Shown here: positions 54,834 to 64,000 of the stretch, piece by piece
How positions within the stretch are numbered: the first letter of the stretch is position 1
Layout: every line of letters begins with the position of its first letter
Origin: Trichoplax sp. H2
Lineage: Eukaryota > Placozoa > Uniplacotomia > Trichoplacea
Length of the DNA: 64,000 nucleotides
Direction: 5' to 3'
Assembly (NCBI GenBank): GCA_003344405.1
Contig: NOWV01000143.1
Span: forward strand, 1 to 64,000
Made by a program: the position numbers and the translations under genes
Notes under the pieces: generated by a model
Told to the model about the DNA's origin: nothing
The model's database searches: none
What the model saw: the letters and a program-made list of their open reading frames with translations, nothing else

Positions 54834-57800
54834 TTACTTGTAAACAGGTAATACACAGTGTAAGCCATGATTAAACTTATTAACTTCTGGCGTACTCGTA
54901 TGCATAGGAGTAGGTCTTCGAGAGGAGATACATCTTAAATGAACATTGTGATTAACTACGTAGAGCTCCAGAGGGTCAACTTGACTTAGCACTGTGATAA
55001 CTTGCCTATAGTAACAATAAAATTGAGTTAAAATTGTGATGCAAATAATAGACCTCCTTTAAATGTTTCACTTGTAGATCTGATATAAATCATCTTCAAT
55101 TAGAAAGATAGATTTAACAACATATTGTAACCACAATATCATAGTCAATTATAAAAAATAGTAAGGGTATATTGACGCATATCGACAATTTACCGTGTCT
55201 TTGGAGGAAGGCAATCAACTGTTAATAATCCACCACGAGTCGACACTAGGTTCTGGCTACCAGAACAATCACATTCAATATAAAATGATGAATTAGCAGT
55301 ACCATTTTCCGCAGTCATGATCAATCCGCCCATATTGTCCATAAGATATGAACACTTTAATGTTTGAGGTAGATTCGCTATCTAAAAATCAGAAAATGTA
55401 AGTATAAGTAATGTCATGCTAGGCTATAAATTGAAAATTTAGGTTATATTAATATTATATTACTTCGTGCTGCTTTCCATATTTTTCAACCATCAAGAAT
55501 AAGGCATTTGCAACAAAACTTGATGTATTTTCTACCTCATCTACTTGAATGACCTTGGAAGAATGCAAGGCTAAAACATACTTCGATTGTTCACTCAATA
55601 ATAAATTTTCATCTAATAGCAATAATAAATTACAGTTAGTCTCGGTGAAATTTCAGCAGATATAACTAACTATATCTGACTTCAAAGATTTAACATTCAT
55701 TATGCAGAAGTACAAATTCATATATTTTTAGATCTCTTACTGGATAAATCTGTTAGCGAGCAAGTTTGCATAATAATGGAGAGGTTTTGAAACGACAGTG
55801 TTATAGCAATATATAAACCAGGTTCAAGTAGAGCATGGCAGTTTAAGTAAGCGTGATATCTTCTTTCACTTTTAACAACACAGTGCAAAATTTCGCCTGT
55901 TACAGAATCACATTTGTAAACTACTACCACAGCGTCCAATATATCAACATTTGATTTATTTCCTACGGCTCTATAAATTGAAAGAAAATTTATGTATAGA
56001 TTTTACGTTAGGAAATTGCAACTACAATTTAACCCACGAAATTTTAGCCAGCACACCTGAGGTTATCTTGGTATAGAGAAAATTCTACTTCTGATGTTTC
56101 AAAGACAGCAATTTGGTGGCACTTTACAACATTACCAGTCATTGGCAAAGAAAAATGTCCCGAAATCCTGTTTTCCATCCAACTCGGATTTACTTTACAT
56201 ACATCAACACTTTCAAAATATCTGAGGCATAAGCAAAGAATACAGTCAAGGCTAATACGGGCGTTGATATTTTAATGGCTGCTATAAGAAATTTTACTGT
56301 CCAATGGGTTATACTCTCAAGCGCAAATTAGACTCCGCCAGTTTATGAAAAAGTTGTTAGAATACTTCGCTGGAACTGTCTTACTGATTTATTAAATACT
56401 ACTAAACACTTTCTATATAAGAAAATTTGGAAATTAATCGCATTCTTGGGTAACACAGACCGAAAATAGGTCAGCGTTTATGTAGATTGGCGATTTTCAT
56501 GTAATATCAATAAATTACAGAATAATCACGAAATTACATAAAGGTTGACCTTTTTCGATTTATGCTACCATAGAATGAGGTTCATTTTGAAATTTTTTAT
56601 ATAGAAGTGTTTAGTAGTATATAATGCATCAAGTACAATAGTTCCAGCGAAGTATTCTTGAGATCTTTCAAGAAGTAGCGGGGTTTAGTGCACATGTACA
56701 TGGAAGATATATACCGAACTTAATAACAGGTGATAAAAGGCTTGATCTCATCTGGGTAAATATACCTCATAAAATCATCAAATGACATCCAAAATATGCC
56801 TTCTTCACTACCATGAGGAAGCAATTTATTACGTAAACTTATTGTCCAAAGAGGTGAATCATCAGACCAATCGCCATTCCAGGAACAACGTTTCCACGGA
56901 TTGCGTAGCCTTACTAGTCTAAATTTTAAAGTGATATCGATGTAGAGTTATCGATTATTGTCTGACATGGAAACATCATTAGGTTTTCATTTGATCTAGA
57001 AGATACATGTCCACCTATTCATATTATTCCTTTACCTGATTCCATTAATGTCTTGTACATCAAGAAGTGAGTAAGCATGGTTGGGTTGTAAACCAACTTG
57101 GTGATATTCTGTTGCATTTATACTGCTATTTAAGCAACCACACGATGAACCCATCAAAAAGCTATACCAACATTTTAAATAAATAATTAATTAATCAGTC
57201 GAATGATAAATAATATGCTAATTTTACGTGGAGATATGGTTATTTCATAACTTTATAGCTACCTAGCTTCTTTACAACTTAATAAACGGGCCCAGATTAA
57301 ATCCTTATCGATATCAGGAGAATAACTACTTATTGTTTCTGAAAAGTAAGAACCAGATTGTACGGTTAATGAATAAATTTCATTATTAAGTATGATATGC
57401 ATATAACATTATCAATTTAAATTTAGATTGTGACCAACTTTGTAATTTAATCATTTCACAAGGAGCTCCAGTAAGTGTAGCTAGACCTTCAATACAACGA
57501 CCAGAAGATAATGCTTCATAGCATCCATGCATCTTAGCTAAAGCCTTTTCAATAAATGGAACCCATAATTGATTTCTTTCAGCCTAAAGAAGTAGCTGAC
57601 TATTAAATAATCGCAATTATCCACATGACTTTTAATAATACAAGTATTGCTACGACTAAACTAATTATCATCGCTATGCGACTTGTACTGCGATCAGTAT
57701 AGTTACATACTTGAGAATAAACTAAATGCCCGTATTCATCACACGGAAGGAAATCATCGATAAGAATGATATTCCAACGACCATTATTGCATAATCTGAC

Positions 57801-60111
57801 TTGATATACACCTTCGTTATTAATCTAAGAAATAAAAAATATTTAGATTATCAGTTAAATTTTCAAACCATAACATCTAATCATATCAATATCACGAGCT
57901 AACTCGGTACGTAGAATTACATTCTGTTGTATTTGGTAGAAACTATTTTAAGCTATTTTGCTTACGCTATGGTAATATATCAAAAAGTGAAATTTCTCAT
58001 GTACCTCAGGCGTGATCATGACCTGTTGGACCAGTTCTGGTCGCTCAGCTAAAACAGCTAAGGCGCTCAAGAACCTATCAAAAAATGCGTACAGTACAGT
58101 GGTCAATTACGTCTAGCCATTGGTGTTGGCGTTGGGTAATAATCGTAATATATTACTGTTTACCAGCAATTGCCTAAAACTCCTTGCTTGATATCGGATG
58201 GTAACGGGGTACGAAAAATGGACCATTTAACTTGATGCTTTGCTAAAAAACTTTTGAAAGTTGCTTGCATTGCTGACATATTAGCAGGTCTAAGCCAATT
58301 ATTAACTCTTGCTCCAAGTCTAGATCTTCCATCTCGATATAAAGCTTTGGCATTAGGTAAAAATGAATCGTCGGTAAACTGCCATTTATTCTATAAGCAT
58401 CATAAAAACGAAATGAATCGTGACTTGTGAGTATGCGTACATAATATTACGATCATAATTTTATTGGACAACAAATCACAGAGTATACTTGTCGGTAACT
58501 TAGCCATTATTCACGATCTACCTTGTTGCAAGTATTGATAATATTATTAAATTGCGCCTTTGCAACCGCTTCATCTTTAATACGTTGCTCTTCCATTGAT
58601 ATCCCACCGGTATCTTCATCGACAATTATATCGGTTGTCATGGATCCGGTTGCCGGTTTATCAGCAATGGCGTTTTTACTCACAGCTGTTATACGTTGAT
58701 TGCCACAAATCGTGCATACTTGTGTTGTAGCATTATTGATGAAGGTACATTGTGAACACTGCCATTGATCAACTACATTCAAAGAATACAAGGCAAATTA
58801 AAGGATTACTGATGAATAGGATACTTTTCCATTGAAGCAGCGTTAACAAACCTTCAGTTTTAATGGATGCTTTATCTGCTTCCTTGTGGTTGAAAGCGTG
58901 TCCACATGCCTGGCAATAGTTACCGGTGTTTATTAAAGTACATCTCGGACATTTCCACCCTAGATCTACAATTTGTACTCTATCATCAGCATTATAGTGT
59001 TTATCTCTTGGAGTATCACAACGGATACATCGTTTATCGTAATTCTTATTAGCACATTTACAGTGGATGCAAGTCCACGACGAGTCATGCGATGATTGAA
59101 TTGTTGATTCTTTTTTATCTTTATGAAGGTTATGATTGGTGACTGGATGATTGATACTACTGTTGGCTTTACTGTGGATGCTCTTAGCAGTGGTTGAGTT
59201 AGTTGTACTCCTTGTCTTCATCGCTTGATGACAAACACCACATGTTAAATTGGCCGATAAGTTAATGCTGTTACAGGATGGGCATTTCCACTGGTTTCGT
59301 TCAACTTTTTGTTGTTTCATTTTAGAAATCATCAATTCATCGGCACAAGCATAGTCTATCATTTAAGATAAATGTAGCATGAATGTATTGAATGATAATG
59401 TAGAGAGTAACCTTTTAAGCAACATGGAATTAATTATTAGAGACTGTATCGTTGGGATAAGGCAGGATTAACTTCACTGCAATATCGGCGGATGATGTAC
59501 AACATCAAAGGATTTTACATCAAACAATTAATTATAACGATCAGCAATGAAGATGACTCCTATACTCTTGAACTATTTTAGAAAAATTTCAAGTTTTCGG
59601 TTCACTACAGTTACATAGTTTAATGAAATATTGGCAGAACTACGTTCGATCTACTGGCCAGTAGTAAAATTCCCGAAGCCTAACATTGGCTAAGGATTCA
59701 TTGAATGAAGCTTATCGATCCTGCAATATTTAATTCTTGATTGACGAACGCGTATAGTAAGTCTATGACTACTATCACTAAAATTATAAATAAACGATTC
59801 GTTGTATCTGTCGACCCTTTTAACAAGAGTACCAAGCATAAAAGCACACTACTCTTGGTGCTTCCATCTTGCGATAACAGAGTCAAAGGAGAAACTACGG
59901 TATACTGTATCCTAAAGTAGTCTATCGATGTACCTTCCTGACTGGAATGGAAATGATCCTCACCAGCACTTCTCAGCATCGTACATGCTTGGCAATTCCT
60001 CACGCTGTCTTTATTGAGTGTTCCGCATGTACTACAGAGCCAGTCGTCCTTTTTATTCCTTGCGTAGGGTGCTTGAATACCATCGGCGATATTTTTGAAT
60101 AATTTCTTCAT
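54834..60111 (-). CDS. CAPN15: Calpain-15 (small optic lobes type)
   Basis: Fifteen exons join in phase: 60111-59934, 59355-58852, 58772-58522, 58390-58164, 58074-58005, 57824-57711, 57583-57439, 57338-57263, 57161-57036, 56918-56766, 56221-56057, 55970-55741, 55612-55464, 55381-55194, 55005-54834, giving 915 residues. Five RanBP2-type zinc fingers (Trp-x-Cys-x2-Cys ... Cys-x2-Cys) fill the first three exons, then comes the cysteine protease core with Cys386 ([20 protein letters not shown]), His550 (PNHAYSLLD) and Asn570 (RNPW), so the catalytic triad is complete. The C-terminal SOL-homology domain follows ([18 protein letters not shown] near the end). The family is an intracellular protease lacking the EF-hand domain of classical calpains; the fly gene is needed for optic lobe development. 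Two exons use weak donors (GTTGGT, GTTTGT). The start ATG at 60111 precedes finger 1 by ~25 residues. Confidence 0.93.
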
Positions 60112-60828
60112 CTTGATAAAGTTCAGCGATGTGGCACTGCACTATTTACGACATGATCAGTTGAAATGTTTTGCCATTTTCTTACGCTAGAATTTGTTTA
60201 GTTTCCAATCGATTCGTCATCATGAAGTCATCGCAAATGGATCGATTCGTCTCAGTACGGTTCGGTACGGTACGGTACTGAAAGACCTTGTCATGCCAGT
60301 GATAAAGGGACTGATTCAAGTGGTACACTACCCTACAAAACACACTCATGCTGGGTAGCTTCTGACAAGTGCTACTGTCGCTTTCCCAGTCAGTCTACCA
60401 ACTACGCACTTTACTGAATAGACTTCCGCAGGCAGGTACAAGCGTCTGTCTGGCTGTAGACAGATTGCAACAGCAATCCATCGCCAATCCGACACGATAT
60501 AGTATTTATTAATTAAATTATGATTTATTATTATTCTATGGAAAAAGAATCAAATGACTTTGACTGTATAGGCAATTGGATTCAATTGGGTGCGATTAAC
60601 TTTACACTCATCACGGCAACTTCATTTGAGCCAAATATTCATTTTACTTGATACATAAAGTGATAAATTGAAGTATTGTATTCAATCAAACAAGTACGTA
60701 AGTAAGGTATGTCAAATACGCAGGCTTTGCTATTTGTTGTCATGGCCTATAGGATCGATCCAGACCATTTTAATAAATAGGATTATCATTATCGTCACTA
60801 CTGTGCACAGTGTACAAGTAGTGAGCAG
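60112..60828. other. Upstream region of calpain-15
   Basis: Divergent spacer with a GGTACGGTACGGTAC variant of the palindromic repeat at about 60250-60280. No gene recognised. Confidence 0.55.
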
Positions 60829-61800
60829 TCTGTACAGTAGTAGTGCATTTCCGCACTTTGATCACACACCCCGGTGTAGTCTATACGACGCTTTGATCGC
60901 CATCACAACGCTTTCATGTCAGTGGAAAAGAGGCGATGGACAGTACTGCGCAGTATACCAACCTGTAGTCCCATAGGGATAAATGGAAAAGTCTGATTGA
61001 TCTCCAGGTAGAAGTGCAAACAGACTCAGCTACACTTGTACAGTACTGTATAACATCCTATAAAATAGAATATAGATGTACCAGTACTATGCTGTCTGTA
61101 AAGTAGTAGTGCATTTCCGCACTTTGATCACACATCTCGTTGTAGTCTATACGACGCTTTGATCGCCATCACAACGCTTTCATGTCAGTGGAAAAGAGTC
61201 GATGGACAGCACTGCGCAGTACAGTATACCAACCTGTAGCCCCATAGGGATAAATGGAAAAGTCTGATTGATCTCCAGGAGTATAATAACGTATTTATCC
61301 CCCTACGGATATCCAGTTATCAATGGATGTGATCGTAAAGTAAAGTATACAGTAAGGTAGAAGTGCAAACAGACTCAGCTACACTTGTACAGTACTGTAT
61401 AACATCCTATAAAATAGAATATAGATGTACCAGTACTGTGCTGTCTGTAAAGTAGTAGTGCATTTACGCACTTTGATCACACACCTCGGTGTAGTCTATA
61501 CGACGCTTTGATCGCCATCACAACGCTTTCATGTCAGTGGAAAAGAGTCGATGGACAGCACTGCGCAGTATACCAACCTGTCGCCCATAGGGATAAATGG
61601 AAAAGTCTGATTGATCTCCAGGAGTATAATAACGTATTTATCCCCCTACGGATATCCAGTTATCAATGGATGTCCTCGTAAAGTAAAAGTATGCATTAAG
61701 GTGGAAGTACAGACAGACAGACTCAGCTACACTTGTACTGTACACTATCAGTACACTGTACAGTAATGTACTGTACTGTACAGTACTGTACAGTATAACA
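60829..61800. repeat. Three-unit tandem array upstream of securin
   Basis: Units start near 60829, 61092 and 61441. Each carries TAGTAGTGCATTT..CGCACTTTGATCACAC, a GTCTATACGACGCTTTGATC segment and a palindromic GTACAGTACTGTA tail. Units 2 and 3 are about 349 bases. Unit 1 is shorter because it lacks an ~87-base insert with ACGTATTTATCCCCCTACGG. Unit-to-unit identity is very high. Confidence 0.85.
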
Positions 61801-62110
61801 TCCTACAGTATAAAATAATATAGAATATACTGTAGATCATAAAGGTATTGAACCGAACCTTTCTTAGGTCTAATATACAGTAGATGCTATTACAGTAATC
61901 TATGGTACAGTACCGTACGCGATTGCACAGTACAAATGCTGTATACTGTACACTGTACACTGTACTGTACAGTCGTGTGAGTGTACAGTACTATACAGTA
62001 CAGTACACTGTACTGTACAGTACTCCACTATACAACAGTATACTGTACACCCTACCGTACTATACACCGTACTGCGCTGTACTATACAGTACACTGCACT
62101 GCACGTCATT
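61730..62110. repeat. Dense GTACTGTACAGTAC palindromic array
   Basis: Two blocks (61730-61796 and 61900-62105) of overlapping self-complementary words, ending about 100 bases before the securin start codon. Long frames on both strands here are spurious. Confidence 0.85.
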
Positions 62111-62211
62111 GCGGCAATTTTCAAAATCGTCAGTCGGTTGGTTTTTGCAGCATCGTTCTCCATCGACAAAACTGTAAATATCGTCAACACAAGCAAATCG
62201 TTGTCAAAATC

Positions 62212-63241
62212 ATGTCTAGTCAAGCTCAGCGGAAAGAAAATTTACATGCTACTCGGCCTCTTCAAGGTTCGGTTCATGGGTTGATGAGTTTAATTTGGAT
62301 TGAAATTAGCCTGTACAATGCAAGTAGCTGTATTGCTGTGTACTGATGTCTTTTTCAATGACTTGTTTATTGATCGATGGATAGGAAAGCAACTTCTATC
62401 CAATCAGTCATCAACGAAACGTAGGGCCCTAGGAGATATTGGAAATGATACAAAACTAAGAAAACAGGCTTTACCTAAAAAGCATAATGTACCTCTTGGC
62501 AATGTCATGAAAAAAGAAGTCAACGTTGTTCGTGATACTACAATCGACTATGACTGTGAAATCGAGAAACCATCATTTCCGTTAACTGGTTCGTATACTG
62601 TAGTATGTACTGTATAGTACAACTAAAAGTTGCATTAATAAGACTCGGTGTAGTTTGCCTTGAAGTGCAATGTTAATAACGTGTATTATTAAATTGTGTT
62701 ACACATTGAATGTCTGCATGTACTGGAATACATTGAATTCATGGAATGGACTACAGTAATCGATGAAGAGGAAAATTTTGCCCCTCCAACTTTCTTTCCC
62801 AACGTTAAAACTCGTGTAACATTAGACTTTGTCAGGACTTCACCGTGCAACTCAAGCAATACGCTTGCATTGGCTGATTCTAATTGGGAACCTAATTTAT
62901 TGGAACTTATCGGTATGCTTGCTATTTTTAAGCTGTAAAACATTCAATTATTTCTTTATTTTTACGCTTGAATCTGTCCAATAATTTCACTTAATGCACT
63001 TCCTAAGAAATCAACTATAGTCACCTAATAGATGATATGTTGTTGAATAGTCTTACTAATTACGTGTTGAATATCGTGGATGAAAATATATTTGAATACT
63101 GTACTCTAAAATGTTAAAATGACTTCAGGTTCGACAAGTGCCCAAGATAGCATGACGTTGTGTCCTGTCAATGAAGATGATGATCTGGACGGTGATGACT
63201 ACAGTCAGCTAAGATTATCGGATATTGACTTTGAAATGTAA
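62212..63241 (+). CDS. Securin-like anaphase inhibitor
   Basis: Four exons, 62212-62266, 62385-62588, 62757-62912 and 63129-63241, join in phase to 175 residues. Two degradation signals are plain: a KEN box (Lys8-Glu9-Asn10) and a full destruction box RRALGDIGN at 31-39 (RxxLxxxxN). Then comes EIEK at 77-80, the same tetrapeptide that in vertebrate securin occupies the separase active-site cleft, and an acidic C-terminus ending LRLSDIDFEM. Securin binds and inhibits separase until APC/C-driven destruction at anaphase. Size (human 202), motif order and acidic tail fit; overall similarity is low, as is usual for this fast-evolving family. An alternative is another small APC/C substrate; no cyclin box or kinase domain is present. 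Confidence 0.72.
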
Positions 63242-64000
63242 TCTGTGTACAGTACATACCCTCATTTCCAATATTATATCAGTTAGTGTACTATAAATCA
63301 TAAGACTGATAGTGATATCACTTTACTCTCTACTTTTACATAGTCTACTAAGTAATGTGGCTTAATGTCAATTTATTAACTGCTTGATGAACTACAAGTA
63401 AACGTTTTTCAATATTGCAATTTGTAGTTTACTCACTACTACTTTAAATCGGACAAAGCAGTGTTTAGAAATAACTAGTTTTCTTACCGAAAACCCTGTA
63501 CAAAATCGATATGACTACAGAAAACATTTATTTATTATTGTACAGCTATATGTGTGATTTAAACTATTACCAGAGGATATATACTGTATTTGTTGCAGAA
63601 ACAACATCAAAGTGGTCATCAATGATTCATTTTGTTCTAGTTAATCCATGCTTCTACTTGTGTGTCCCATCAAACGTAATACTTTGGTTGAGAAATCATT
63701 GGATGATTGATCAATCCGACATAGCTATGCCTAATATATATCTATCTTTATCTACTATACTTAAATATTGTCTGTTTGAAGGAACAATTGCCTTCTTTTT
63801 CCAATGTGCATTACAATGACACTTTAACCGATAAACCATTTGCAAAGCTTGAACTTTTGATAAATGTAAATTCAACTTTAAAATGAATTGATGATTTATT
63901 GCACTCGATTGCAAATAACTGTTCCAATTTTGTCTACATGATTTAAAGCGTGTATTTATTATGTATAAATAAGGCGGTAGTGAACTGCCCGGTACATTTT
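63242..64000. other. Region after securin
   Basis: AT-rich with no recognised gene. A 102-codon frame at 63511-63819 is moderately hydrophobic but has no family features or splice partners. Confidence 0.5.

Noticed and set aside
61748-62346. Frames of 91-121 codons on both strands before securin
   Set aside because: Mostly palindromic repeat translation; the real start of the securin-like gene at 62212 lies within one of them in another frame.
63511-63819. 102-codon frame after securin
   Set aside because: No family features, no splice partners, AT-rich composition; likely chance or 3' UTR.

Overview
The window looks like nuclear DNA of a basal animal, most probably a placozoan such as Trichoplax. 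The sequence is AT-rich. Genes carry many short GT-AG introns, and the gene set is animal-specific: a rhodopsin-like receptor, CEP126, CEP162, PGAP2, calpain-15, a securin-like protein and two 376-residue actins. The species is an inference; no sequence search was possible. Gene models were built by hand from splice sites, reading phase and remembered family sequences. For GPN2, CEP162, both PGAP2 genes, calpain-15, securin and both actins, every exon joins in phase.

Layout. (1) 1-11 kb: two tandem copies of an intronless class A GPCR, the first cut by the window edge. A large inverted repeat lies just upstream of the second. A duplicated block surrounds a 20-N assembly gap at 10.25 kb. (2) 11-23 kb: two centrosome/cilium genes in tail-to-tail orientation, CEP126-like (+) and CEP162 (-, 18 exons, about 1415 aa). 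(3) 25-54 kb: a duplicated neighbourhood. GPN2 (+) is followed by actin A (-), a decayed second copy of the GPN2 3' region, a PGAP2 paralogue (+), actin B (-) and a second PGAP2 gene (+). The actin/PGAP2 pair is a tandem duplication with an offset near 13 kb. (4) 54-64 kb: calpain-15 (-, 15 exons, five RanBP2-type zinc fingers plus the Cys/His/Asn protease) and, divergent from it, a small securin-like gene with KEN and D boxes.

From about 24 kb onward, intergenic DNA and the actin introns are dotted with arrays of a self-complementary repeat built on GTACTGTACAGTAC. The array is rare in the first 23 kb. It creates many spurious reading frames rich in Tyr, Cys, Thr and Val. Two longer tandem arrays (49.8-51.2 kb and 60.8-61.8 kb) contain it and lie in the upstream regions of PGAP2 and securin.

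No complete new multi-gene system is evident. The most interesting items are the PGAP2 paralogue, which open reading frame length would not reveal, the interleaved segmental duplication, the palindromic repeat family, the 0.6-kb-armed inverted repeat and the compact securin candidate.
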